Assembly: GCA_946183385.1 (NCBI GenBank)
Contig: CAMHBN010000001.1
Span: forward strand, 1-29,207
Direction of reading: 5' to 3'
DNA length: 29,207 nt
Origin: an uncultured Ruminococcus sp.
GTDB lineage: Bacteria; Bacillota; Clostridia; Oscillospirales; Ruminococcaceae
Shown: piece by piece, positions 8,215 to 16,139 of the stretch
Layout of the letters: each line of letters starts with the position of its first letter
Position numbering within the stretch: the first letter of the stretch is position 1
Made by a program: the position numbers and the translations under genes
The notes under the pieces: generated by a model
Told to the model about the DNA's origin: nothing
The model's input: the letters and a program-made list of their open reading frames with translations, nothing else
Databases searched by the model: none

Positions 8215-10472
8215 TATTCTCTTTCGGGGAGCTTGGTTATCGCGTGTGCGTCGTACTTCTGTATCGCAAGCGCGTCCATTGCCGTTATACCGTCTCCGGG
8301 GTTGTAGCAGTCGGCGTTGTCGCGACCCTGTCCCTTGAGCTCGTACTTGTCCTTGTTGGCGATATACTGGAGTATCGTTACCGCGTCCGCGACGGATACC
8401 TTGCCGTCGATGTTGGCGTCGCCGTAGGATACGGTATCTTCCGTGTTCTGCCCTGTTCCCGAAGCACCTGTATTGCAGGTAGTAGTACCGCTGCCCTCCA
8501 CAACAGTTACCGTGAAGCTCGCCATTGCCACGGGATAAGTCTTCGGCGATACGTATATCTTATATGTGCCCGCCTTGGTGTTGTCGAACTTGGAGGAGTC
8601 CACGATGAAACACTGCGAATCGAGCGGCTGTGAGAATATATCCCACATCGCGCCATCCTCTGTCATGCCCGAAGCGGAAGCGATTCCGCCCGTAAGGTCG
8701 AGCTCCTCGCCGATATTGTATGTGACCTTTGTCGGGGGCTTTTCAATGCTTATGTTGCCGTCAGCCTTGATTCTTGTAGACGGATGTGTGGTAGTTGTAG
8801 TATCAGCCACTGTCTGAGTGGTAGTAGTCTGTGTAGTTGTAGTTGTGGTCTTTGTAGTGGTAGTCGTTGTTGACTGACCTGTTGTGGTCGTTGTCGTCTT
8901 GGGAGCAGTAGTAGTGGTGGTCTTGGGAGTCGTAGTCTCGACCGATATCGTCTGACCTGAGCCCTTTGTGCCGCCGTTGATGTTGCTTCCCTCGGAGGCA
9001 GCGTACTTGCCGTAGTAGTCGTTGAGCGAAAGACCGTTCACGCCGAGAGCCACCTGATGGTCAAGACCGATGTACTTGCCCGACGAGCTCGTCTGCCACA
9101 GCGACTTCTCAAACAGGCTGTACTTGTTGTCGTCCCAGTTGAGGTAGGTCGCGTCGAGGAGTCCGCCTGTATCGCCCGAATTGGGGTTGATGCACCAGAA
9201 GGTGTGGTTGATGTGGTTCTTTACCATGTAGTCACGCAGGAGCTCCATCCACTTCTGATTTGCGCCCTTGTCCATGTGACCGCCCCACTCGCCGATGAGC
9301 AGGGGAGCGATATCCTGATCGTTGATGTAAGCCCATGTATCGTACCAGTAGTCGTCGAGCAGGGTCTGCTCGGTGAAGTCCTTGTCGAACCATGTCTGCG
9401 CGTAAACTGACGGACCGTAATCGTGCGGCGAGTAGACTATCTGGCTCGTGCCGCTCTCGGGCACTACGGGGAAGTCCTTGACACCGCGGAGGTTGCCGCC
9501 CCACCATGCGCCGTACCACGGCGACTTGTCAGCGGGAGCGTCCCATATATCGGGAGTATCGTAGGTGTTGCCGTCCTCGGTCTTGGGGTACTGCTCGACG
9601 CCCTCGATGAAGATGAGCGCGTGCGGGTTCACCGCGAGAATGGAGTCCGCGCACTTCTTAGCCGCGTAAGCCCAGTTGTTCTCGTCCTTCGAGCCGTCCC
9701 ACTTCGCGATGGTATCGGGACACTTGTCGCCCGTGTAGCCGCGCTTGCCGTGGGGCTCGTTCTTGAGGTCGTAGCCGATGAGCGTATCGTCGCTCGAATA
9801 TTTTTCAGCCAGCCATGTCAGCGAATCTATCCACTTGTCGGTGGAAATTCCCGCCAGACCGTACCACAGCTCGTAGTTGTGACCCGAGTTGTTGGCGTCG
9901 GGGCTGTGGATGTCGATGAACACCTTTATGCCGTACTTCTTGCACTTCTGCATAATGATGTCGAATATCTCCATCGAGTTCTTGACGGTCTTGCCGTCGG
10001 ACTCGACGAAGTCCTTGTTGATGTTGGTGTAGTAGCCCGCGGGAGTCACCTTGCCGTCCTCGCCGACCTCGTCAACGGGAGGCGTATAGGACGCCTGAAT
10101 CGAGCTTACCTTGTCGGGCTTGCCGTTCATCCACGATACGAGAAGCTCGGACGATATCGGCAGACGGAGCGTATTGATACCGTGGTCTGCTATGCTCTGG
10201 AGCATATCGTCTACGTCACGGGCATAGAGTCCGTGCGGGCAGTTCTCCGAGCAGTTGAAGCCGAACCAGTTCGCGCCTGTTATCCAGACCTGATTGCCGC
10301 TTGCGTCGTAGAGCTTGCTGCCCTCTGCGTGGAGCCAGTCGTCGTTACAGTCATCGACAGCAACGGAGCTGACAGTGGGTGATGTCACGGCGGGAAGTGC
10401 CGAGCCGACCGACGATGCCATGACCGCCGCCGCCGACACCAAAGCCGCGAGCGCCTTTGATACTTTCTTCAT
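8214..10472 (-). CDS. Secreted GH5 endoglucanase with Ig-like domain and dockerin
   Basis: A 752-aa cellulosomal glycoside hydrolase cutting beta-1,4-glucan. Order: signal peptide (about 1-28), GH5 catalytic domain (about 45-495), Thr-rich linker (about 512-566), Ig-like domain (about 568-660) and a type I dockerin at the C-terminus (683-746, loops starting GDANIDGKVS and containing GDGITAMD). The GH5 catalytic pair is seen: acid/base Glu239 in KNEPHG and nucleophile Glu395 in IGEWGG. Arg103, His189, His350 and Tyr352 sit where the family's conserved residues are expected. NWFGFN, WWGGNLRGVKD and SPHDYGPSVY look like subfamily 1 (an impression from memory). The start at 10472 was chosen for GAGAGGGG upstream and the MKKVSKALAA signal peptide. 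It is probably regulated through palindromes around its promoter. Confidence 0.94.
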   Translation of the reverse strand: MKKVSKALAALVSAAAVMASSVGSALPAVTSPTVSSVAVDDCNDDWLHAEGSKLYDASGNQVWITGANWFGFNCSENCPHGLYARDVDDMLQSIADHGINTLRLPISSELLVSWMNGKPDKVSSIQASYTPPVDEVGEDGKVTPAGYYTNINKDFVESDGKTVKNSMEIFDIIMQKCKKYGIKVFIDIHSPDANNSGHNYELWYGLAGISTDKWIDSLTWLAEKYSSDDTLIGYDLKNEPHGKRGYTGDKCPDTIAKWDGSKDENNWAYAAKKCADSILAVNPHALIFIEGVEQYPKTEDGNTYDTPDIWDAPADKSPWYGAWWGGNLRGVKDFPVVPESGTSQIVYSPHDYGPSVYAQTWFDKDFTEQTLLDDYWYDTWAYINDQDIAPLLIGEWGGHMDKGANQKWMELLRDYMVKNHINHTFWCINPNSGDTGGLLDATYLNWDDNKYSLFEKSLWQTSSSGKYIGLDHQVALGVNGLSLNDYYGKYAASEGSNINGGTKGSGQTISVETTTPKTTTTTAPKTTTTTTGQSTTTTTTKTTTTTTQTTTTQTVADTTTTTHPSTRIKADGNISIEKPPTKVTYNIGEELDLTGGIASASGMTEDGAMWDIFSQPLDSQCFIVDSSKFDNTKAGTYKIYVSPKTYPVAMASFTVTVVEGSGTTTCNTGASGTGQNTEDTVSYGDANIDGKVSVADAVTILQYIANKDKYELKGQGRDNADCYNPGDGITAMDALAIQKYDAHAITKLPERE

Positions 10473-10489
10473 TTTAATTACCCCTCTCA

Positions 10490-10524
10490 TGAACAGGAAA
10501 AAAATTTATATGTGCTCCTGTTCA
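10490..10524 (-). promoter_or_regulatory. Leader hairpin just upstream of the cellulase ribosome site
   Basis: TGAACAGGA (10490-10498) and TCCTGTTCA (10516-10524) are exact inverted repeats around a 17-nt A/T-rich loop. They lie in the 5' untranslated region, three bases before the ribosome site. They share TGAACAG with an arm at 10583-10590. Confidence 0.5.
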
Positions 10525-10534
10525 CTATAGTCTT

Positions 10535-10563
10535 ATTCTAACATCATTGAAAAGAATTGTCAA
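10535..10563 (-). promoter_or_regulatory. Cellulase promoter
   Basis: Minus-strand TTGACA (10558-10563), 17-bp spacer, TAGAAT (10535-10540). The -35 box lies inside an 18-nt perfect palindrome (10556-10573). Confidence 0.75.
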
Positions 10564-10573
10564 TATTGACAAT
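10556..10573. promoter_or_regulatory. Operator-like palindrome over the cellulase -35 box
   Basis: ATTGTCAATATTGACAAT is perfectly self-complementary over 18 nt. It is flanked symmetrically by CTGTTCAC (10518-10525) and GTGAACAG (10583-10590). The arrangement suggests binding of a dimeric regulator. Confidence 0.5.
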
Positions 10574-10751
10574 AATATCATTGTGAACAGAGCTCAGAGC
10601 GCGGTGTCCGCGCCGCCAATTCGCGAGGACGCTTGTAAACGCGCTCACTGAAATGGGCAGCAAATTTATAATCGCGATTGTTACCCGCCGAAAGCAGACT
10701 GAGCCTTTTGTAAAAAGTGAGCGAGCTTGCGAGCGGCAACGAAGATGGGTT

Positions 10752-10843
10752 CCAAGGGGTGCGCCCCTTGGCAGGGTCTGGGGCGGCGCCCCAGCGGATT
10801 CCTAAGGCAGAGCCTTAGGCGGGTCAAGGGCAGAGCCTTGACC
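10752..10843. repeat. Cluster of four short G+C-rich hairpins
   Basis: Four near-adjacent palindromes: CCAAGGGG/CCCCTTGG (10752-10771), CTGGGGC/GCCCCAG (10778-10794), CCTAAGGC/GCCTTAGG (10801-10819) and GGTCAAGG/CCTTGACC (10822-10843). The last two share the core GGCAGAGCC. The cluster ends just before the promoter of the glycopolymer operon. No ORF was recognised in 10591-10845. Confidence 0.7.
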
Positions 10844-10845
10844 AT

Positions 10846-10874
10846 TTGACATATCTGTATACTTATGATATAAT
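10846..10874 (+). promoter_or_regulatory. Promoter of the glycopolymer operon
   Basis: TTGACA (10846-10851), 17-bp spacer, TATAAT (10869-10874). It is the only consensus promoter seen upstream of the five-gene run 10939-16079. Confidence 0.85.
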
Positions 10875-10883
10875 AATATGAAT

Positions 10884-10906
10884 ATACTGCGAGGTATGCG
10901 CAGTAT
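10884..10906 (+). promoter_or_regulatory. Leader hairpin at the 5' end of the operon transcript
   Basis: ATACTGCG (10884-10891) pairs with CGCAGTAT (10899-10906) around a 7-nt loop. It starts about 10 bp after the -10 box, so it would form the first structure of the transcript. It could stabilise the RNA or be a DNA operator. Confidence 0.5.
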
Positions 10907-10938
10907 TAAAGCTAAAACTTTTATCCAAGGAGTGCCCG

Positions 10939-11430
10939 ATGAAGGATATAGATATATACTCGGCGGTCTATGACATCGTCGATGAGAATATGAACAAGAC
11001 AGGCGACAAGCTCCGCATATCAAAGGAGCTCGTCCTCAGCACAACGCTTATCAAGCCCTGCAAGGTCGATATCCTCAAGCTCTCGCGCGAGAGGAACAAC
11101 GAGACCTTCGTCAGAAAGGCTTACATCTTTATGCTCAACCGCCAGATCGACGGCGAGGCTCTGCGTGCGTGGAAGCCGCAGTACAAGCTCCCGCCCGAGG
11201 AGTTCCAGCACAATGTCGTCGCCACGATAAAGGGCTCGGAGGAGTTCTTCAAGAATCAGGTGAAGATGTACAACAACATCTACTCCGAGAACACCTCGTT
11301 CGGAGGCAGGCTCTCGGGCATAGGCCGCACCGCGGGCATACCCGTCTCGGAGCGTCTGCTGAAGGTGTACAGAAAAATGCCGCCGTTCATGAAGAGAGCC
11401 GCCAAGAAGGTAATGGGCGCGGGCAAATGA
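10939..11430 (+). CDS. DUF4214-like protein, first gene of the glycopolymer operon
   Basis: A 163-aa protein without signal peptide or membrane helix. Residues about 56-104 (FVRKAYIFMLNRQIDGEAL ... IKGSEEFF) match the pattern of DUF4214, a small helical module often found beside or fused to glycosyltransferases. The C-terminal part is basic. Its biochemical role is unknown; a scaffold or accessory role for the following glycosyltransferase is an inference from position. The start at 10939 follows AAGGAG. The next gene begins 16 bp after its stop. Confidence 0.8.
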   Translation: MKDIDIYSAVYDIVDENMNKTGDKLRISKELVLSTTLIKPCKVDILKLSRERNNETFVRKAYIFMLNRQIDGEALRAWKPQYKLPPEEFQHNVVATIKGSEEFFKNQVKMYNNIYSENTSFGGRLSGIGRTAGIPVSERLLKVYRKMPPFMKRAAKKVMGAGK

Positions 11431-11446
11431 AAGGGATACTGAGCGA

Positions 11447-13864
11447 ATGAAGATATATATAGACCTCTCCACCATCATGCAGGTGGACTTCATCACGGGC
11501 ATACAGCGCGTGGTTAGAGAAATGACAGTGAGAATGCTCAGGCACACGGAGCACGAGTTCTACCTGCTGACATTCTCGTACAAGAACAACTGCTTCCTGC
11601 GCCTGAGCAACGAGCGCTTCCTCGACTACTTCCTCGAGGGCAAGGGCGAGAAGGGCGCGATACTCACTCCCGAGAAGATAGGCTACCGCGATATACCGTC
11701 GGGAGCCGTGTTCTTCGAGCTCGACGGCGTGTGGAACTCGCCGCTGAAAAGGAGCTACCTCTTCCCCGTCCTCAAGCAGAACGGCGTGAAGATAGTCACA
11801 CAGCTGTACGACCTCATCCCCATCACAGACCCGCAGTTCTGCCACGAGAACACCTGCGCGAACTTTATGGTGTACGTCGGCGCGAACCTCAAATACGCCG
11901 ACCTCATCGTGACCTCGGCGCAGACCACGATAGACGTCCTCAACGGTATCACCGACAGGATAGGTCTTGACAGGAAAAAGGCGACCGTTGTGGGGCTGTC
12001 GAGCGACTTCTCAAAGAAGGACGGCTCGGACGGCACTGTTGACCCCAAGGTAGAGAAGATAGCGGCGAGCGGCAAGTACCTGCTCATGCTCGGCACGATA
12101 GAGCCCCGCAAGAACCACAGCCTCGTGATAGACGCCCTCGAGAGCGGACTCGCGGAGGCAGGCGTCAAGGTCGTGTTCGCGGGACGTATCGGCTGGAACG
12201 TCAAGGAGCTCGAAAAGCGTATCAGGACTCACCCGCTCTATAACAAGAGCCTGTTCTTCGTTGAGAAGCCTGACGACGTGACGGTCGATTACCTCTACAA
12301 GCACGCATTCGCAGTCGCGTTCCCGACCTTCAACGAGGGCTTCGGACTGCCGATAATAGAATCATTCATGCGCGGTACTCCCGTTATCGCGTCGGATATA
12401 CCCGTACTGCACGAGGTGGCAGGCGACTACGCCGACTACTTCGACCCGCACAGCAAGGAAGACCTTATCCGCTGTGTGAAGGAGCTCCTCAGCTCGGAGG
12501 AGAAATACGCCGCAAAGAAAGCTCGCCTGAAAGAGTACGTGCCCTATACGTGGGACGAAGCCGCCGAGGATATGCTGAAGGCGGTCGAATCCGTGAACGA
12601 GGGCGTCAAGAAAGTGCCCGCAGATATAAAGGTGAAGCAGCTCGTCTGCCTGACCGCCCGCAACGACGATATGCTGGCGACTCTCCCCTTCATCGAGGAG
12701 TTCATGCCCTTCATCACCGAGATGGTGCTGTGCTGTCCCGACAAGAACGTCGAGGAGCTGAAAGAGCGCTACCACGGCAGGCTGGAGCTGAAATTCCTCA
12801 CTGACAGCCAGATACTCGACGGCAAGCCGCTCCCCGGGGACCACTCCACGCGCAACTACTTCCTGCGCTGTCTTGCGATGAGGAATCCGCTCATTGACGA
12901 CGTCTTCATCATGACCGACGACGACTACCGCCCGCTCCGCACGCTGACAGTCAGCGACTTTGTCGAGGACGGCAGATACAAGGCGTTCTACTGCTACGAC
13001 CTCAATGAGTGGCGCGGCACCTACAATAACCCGACCTCGTTCGACAACTGTATGCGCAAGAGCCGCAAATTCCTCAAGGACAACGGCTACCCGACGATGA
13101 TGTATTCCTCGCACCAGATGCAGATGATAGACAAGCGCATCTTCAACGAGATGACAGAGAAATATCCCGCGATAATCAGCAGCGGCTGCTGTGAGTGGTG
13201 CACCTACTTCAACTACGGAGTAGGCACTTATCCCGATATGTTCAAGCCCGTACCCTACGTGACTATGGGCTGGCCCGGAGTGAGAAGCGACTGGGACGTT
13301 TTCGTCCAGCCGACAGAGTTCCTCTTTGAGAATCACTATTCGTGCCTCTATGAGGAGGGCAGGGTGTTCGAGGGACTGCGCGAAGACTTCCACGAGAATG
13401 TGGCTGAGGAGAACCAGCTGAAAATAATGCGCTTCACCGCCGAGCTCCAGAAGCAGATGGAGTCGAGACAGGTATACAAGGCATACTGCGATTCCTACTG
13501 GCTGCAGTACAGGGAAATGCCCTCGTTCGGTGTCATAGCGGGCAAGGACAGCAACATCGCGATGATAGCTCCGCTGTATTTTCAGGCTCGCCACAACGGC
13601 TGGACATGGCTGCCCTTCGTCGTGGACAGAAAGGTCATCGACGTCATCGGCTCGAAGAAGATACTGCTCACCCACTGGTTCACCGACGACGCGGGACATC
13701 CGATAACTCCCACGGGCAGGATGTACATCGACCTCAACGATATCGACTTCCTCCTCCCCGTAAAGAGCCCCGACGTCCCCGAGAGATGCAATTTCAATAT
13801 GCGTGTGCTGCTCGAAGATAAAAATATGGCAGCAGACATCAGCATTCCCGCTGATATAACTTAA
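11447..13864 (+). CDS. Two-domain glycosyltransferase: GT4 plus a DDD-motif (GT-A/Stealth-like) domain
   Basis: An 805-aa cytoplasmic enzyme likely to build a surface polysaccharide. Residues 1-385 are a GT-B glycosyltransferase of the GT4 type, with the donor-site segment GTIEPRKNHSLVIDAL (216-231) and the EX7E motif as Glu297 and Glu305 in NEGFGLPIIE. From about 395 a second domain begins (VCLTARNDDMLATLPFIEEF). It contains DHSTRN (465-470) and an acidic metal-binding-type motif FIMTDDDYRP (487-496). This layout recalls GT-A enzymes and, more loosely, Stealth phosphotransferases. That comparison is from memory, so the reaction of this half is uncertain. The protein is twice the length of a single GT4 enzyme. 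It is followed after 24 bp by the export permease, so its product is probably the exported chain. Confidence 0.85.
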   Translation: MKIYIDLSTIMQVDFITGIQRVVREMTVRMLRHTEHEFYLLTFSYKNNCFLRLSNERFLDYFLEGKGEKGAILTPEKIGYRDIPSGAVFFELDGVWNSPLKRSYLFPVLKQNGVKIVTQLYDLIPITDPQFCHENTCANFMVYVGANLKYADLIVTSAQTTIDVLNGITDRIGLDRKKATVVGLSSDFSKKDGSDGTVDPKVEKIAASGKYLLMLGTIEPRKNHSLVIDALESGLAEAGVKVVFAGRIGWNVKELEKRIRTHPLYNKSLFFVEKPDDVTVDYLYKHAFAVAFPTFNEGFGLPIIESFMRGTPVIASDIPVLHEVAGDYADYFDPHSKEDLIRCVKELLSSEEKYAAKKARLKEYVPYTWDEAAEDMLKAVESVNEGVKKVPADIKVKQLVCLTARNDDMLATLPFIEEFMPFITEMVLCCPDKNVEELKERYHGRLELKFLTDSQILDGKPLPGDHSTRNYFLRCLAMRNPLIDDVFIMTDDDYRPLRTLTVSDFVEDGRYKAFYCYDLNEWRGTYNNPTSFDNCMRKSRKFLKDNGYPTMMYSSHQMQMIDKRIFNEMTEKYPAIISSGCCEWCTYFNYGVGTYPDMFKPVPYVTMGWPGVRSDWDVFVQPTEFLFENHYSCLYEEGRVFEGLREDFHENVAEENQLKIMRFTAELQKQMESRQVYKAYCDSYWLQYREMPSFGVIAGKDSNIAMIAPLYFQARHNGWTWLPFVVDRKVIDVIGSKKILLTHWFTDDAGHPITPTGRMYIDLNDIDFLLPVKSPDVPERCNFNMRVLLEDKNMAADISIPADIT

Positions 13865-13888
13865 AGGCAGAATGAAAGGAAAGACAAA

Positions 13889-14677
13889 ATGCTTCAAGCC
13901 GTCAAAAATGGTATCGAAAAGATAAAAAAGCAGCGGTTCCTGTTTGAAGAGCTCGTCAAGCGTGACTTCAAGAAGAAGTACAAGCGCACCGTGCTCGGTA
14001 TGCTGTGGAGCCTCATCTCCCCGATGATGCAGCTGCTCGTAATGAGCGTCGTGTTCAAGAGCTTCTTCGGAGCAGGTCAGCCGCACTACACGATATACCT
14101 CTTCGCGGGCAACCTCACCTACGCCTTCTTCAAGGACTCGACCTACGGAGGCATGAACGCCCTCATGCAGAATGCGGGCATAATAACGAAGATAAACCTG
14201 CCGAAGTATATGTTCCTGCTGTCGAAGAACGTGGCGTCGCTGATAAACTTCGGACTTACGCTCATCGTATTCTTCGCCTTCGTCGCGGTGGACGGGGTAC
14301 CGTTCCGCGTCCGCTTCCTGATGCTGATATACCCGATAATATGCCTTATCGTGTTTAATATCGGCTGCGGATTCATACTCTCGGCGCTCTTCGTCATCTT
14401 CAAGGATGTGCAGTACCTCTACGACATCTTCACTCTCATGCTGATGTACCTCTCCGCCATCTTCTACACCACCGACAGCTACAGCGAGAACGTGCAGAAG
14501 CTCTTCTACCTCAACCCGATATACGTCTATATCACGTATTTCCGCCATATAGTCCTCGACGGCTATATCCCCGGACTTGCCACTCACGGACTGTGCCTGC
14601 TGTACGCGGTGCTCGCGCTCGGCATCGGCGCACTGATATACAAGAAATACAACTACAAGTTCATGTACTATATGTAA
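13889..14677 (+). CDS. ABC-2 type polysaccharide export permease (Wzm/TagG-like)
   Basis: A 262-aa integral membrane protein with about six hydrophobic segments, the normal size for a Wzm/TagG permease. The N-terminus has the family's cytoplasmic amphipathic segment followed by the first helix (LVKRDFKKKYKRTVLGMLWS). It pairs with the ATPase encoded 10 bp downstream to export an undecaprenyl-linked glycan or teichoic-type polymer across the cytoplasmic membrane. A ribosome site AGGAAAG precedes the ATG. The polymer is presumably made by the upstream two-domain glycosyltransferase. Confidence 0.92.
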   Translation: MLQAVKNGIEKIKKQRFLFEELVKRDFKKKYKRTVLGMLWSLISPMMQLLVMSVVFKSFFGAGQPHYTIYLFAGNLTYAFFKDSTYGGMNALMQNAGIITKINLPKYMFLLSKNVASLINFGLTLIVFFAFVAVDGVPFRVRFLMLIYPIICLIVFNIGCGFILSALFVIFKDVQYLYDIFTLMLMYLSAIFYTTDSYSENVQKLFYLNPIYVYITYFRHIVLDGYIPGLATHGLCLLYAVLALGIGALIYKKYNYKFMYYM

Positions 14678-14687
14678 GGAGCAGGAA

Positions 14688-15425
14688 ATGAAGAAAATAG
14701 AGCTTAACAACGTTTCCGTCTCCTACATAGTCGGAGACTTCTCGAACCGCGGACTCAAGGACGTGGTCATACAGAAGCTGAAGGGACAGTCCACGGCGAA
14801 GGAATTCGTTGCCGTCAAGGACGTCACCTTCGCCATCGAGGAGGGCGAGCTCCTCGGCATAATCGGCACGAACGGCGCGGGCAAGTCCACGCTGTGCAAG
14901 GTAATATCGGGCATCATGCGCCCGACCGCGGGCACTATGGCAGTGCGCGGCAGTATCGCTTCCCTGCTCGAGCTCGGCACGGGCTTCGACCCCGACCTCA
15001 CCGTCAGGGAGAACACCTTCCTGCGCGGCGCGATGCTCGGCTACACCCGCGACTTCATGAACAAAACGTACAGAAGCATTATCGACTTCGCAGAGCTGCA
15101 GGAGTTCGAGGACAGGAAGTTCTCGCACCTCTCCTCGGGTATGAAGTCGAGGCTCGCTTTCTCTATCGCCTGCCTCGTCAACCCCGAGATACTCATTCTC
15201 GACGAGGTGCTCTCCGTCGGCGACGGAGCCTTCCGCCAGAAGAGCGAACAGAAAATGCTTGAGATAATCAAGGGCGGCGCGACGACTCTGCTCGTATCGC
15301 ACTCGCTCGAACAGATTCGCCGTATGTCAACAAAGGTGCTGTGGCTCGACCACGGGCGGCAGGTAGCCTTCGGCGAAACACAGGAGATCTGCGACAGGTA
15401 CGCGGAATTCCTCAAGACAAAGTAG
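14688..15425 (+). CDS. Polysaccharide export ABC ATPase (Wzt/TagH-like)
   Basis: A 245-aa ATP-binding protein that powers the adjacent permease. All nucleotide-site motifs are intact: Walker A GTNGAGKST (60-68), signature LSSGMKSR (148-155), Walker B ILILDE (168-173) and H-loop His205. The ATPase ends after the core, with no C-terminal carbohydrate-binding extension of the O-antigen Wzt kind, so it is closer to the short export ATPases that do not read a chain-end cap. GAGCAGG precedes the start. Confidence 0.93.
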   Translation: MKKIELNNVSVSYIVGDFSNRGLKDVVIQKLKGQSTAKEFVAVKDVTFAIEEGELLGIIGTNGAGKSTLCKVISGIMRPTAGTMAVRGSIASLLELGTGFDPDLTVRENTFLRGAMLGYTRDFMNKTYRSIIDFAELQEFEDRKFSHLSSGMKSRLAFSIACLVNPEILILDEVLSVGDGAFRQKSEQKMLEIIKGGATTLLVSHSLEQIRRMSTKVLWLDHGRQVAFGETQEICDRYAEFLKTK

Positions 15426-15434
15426 GAGACTGCT

Positions 15435-16079
15435 ATGACTAAATATCAGATACTTTTGACCCTCTATCATTACCTCGATGAGGAATTCAGAAAGGACAGC
15501 GACCGCTCGGAGGCGTTCAGGGAATATCTCGGCAGCGTGAATCCCTATCTGTGGGAGGACGGCAAGACCGCAGATCCGTCTTACTATGCCGATTTTATGG
15601 AGATAGCCGACGAGCTCTTCGACGGCGAGGACTGCCTCTCCTCCGAGGGCTACGTCTATGCGCGGCAGTACCTCGACGAGCTAAACCGCCGCGAGATCGA
15701 GGAGTACGGCAGCGGTATCGACGAGGTAGTGAAGGTGTTCGCGGAGTGTACTCCCGAGCGCTGGGAGGAGACTGCCGACAAGCTCCGCGAGAACAAGACC
15801 CGCAAGCGCCGCTGTGCGTGCTGCGGCTGCTATACCCTCGAAGAGCCCGAGGGCGGGTACGAGATATGTCCCGTCTGCTTCTGGGAGGACGATGCCGTCC
15901 AGAACAACGACCCCGAATACACGGGCGGCGCGAACAAGGTCTGCCTGCGCGAGGCTCAGGAGAACTTCGAGGAGTTCGGCGCCTGCACCGAGAGCGCGAT
16001 ACCATTCGTCCGCGAGCCCGACGCAGAGGAGATAAGCGGCATCGTCCGCGAATCCGACGACGAGTCCGACGAGGAATAA
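15435..16079 (+). CDS. CPCC-type cysteine-rich protein
   Basis: A 214-aa protein. The C-terminal part matches the CPCC cysteine-rich family: CACCGC (127-132), CPVCFWEDD (145-153), then a conserved GANKVCLREAQENFEEFGAC-type segment, with a likely zinc site formed by the two cysteine pairs. The N-terminal 120 residues are acidic and helical, reminiscent of small immunity-type or DUF helical domains, and are not recognised. It lies 9 bp after the ATPase gene and is likely co-transcribed. A direct role in glycan export is not obvious; it may simply ride in the operon. Start ATG with GGAG upstream. Confidence 0.85.
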   Translation: MTKYQILLTLYHYLDEEFRKDSDRSEAFREYLGSVNPYLWEDGKTADPSYYADFMEIADELFDGEDCLSSEGYVYARQYLDELNRREIEEYGSGIDEVVKVFAECTPERWEETADKLRENKTRKRRCACCGCYTLEEPEGGYEICPVCFWEDDAVQNNDPEYTGGANKVCLREAQENFEEFGACTESAIPFVREPDAEEISGIVRESDDESDEE

Positions 16080-16094
16080 ACGCCCGTACATAGC

Positions 16095-16135
16095 AAAAAA
16101 CACCCCATAGAGCGCAAACCGGCACTCTATGGGGT
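16095..16135. terminator. Terminator between convergent CPCC and HTH genes
   Basis: ACCCCATAGAG (16102-16112) pairs with CTCTATGGGGT (16125-16135) around a 12-nt loop. A six-A run at 16095-16100 gives a U-tract for the minus-strand transcript. It is weaker in the plus direction. Confidence 0.75.
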
Positions 16136-16139
16136 ATTG

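Noticed and set aside
12362..14710. Minus-strand open frame of 782 aa opposite the glycosyltransferase and permease genes
   Set aside because: It is shadow coding opposite genes with complete active-site motifs; no plausible start or family.
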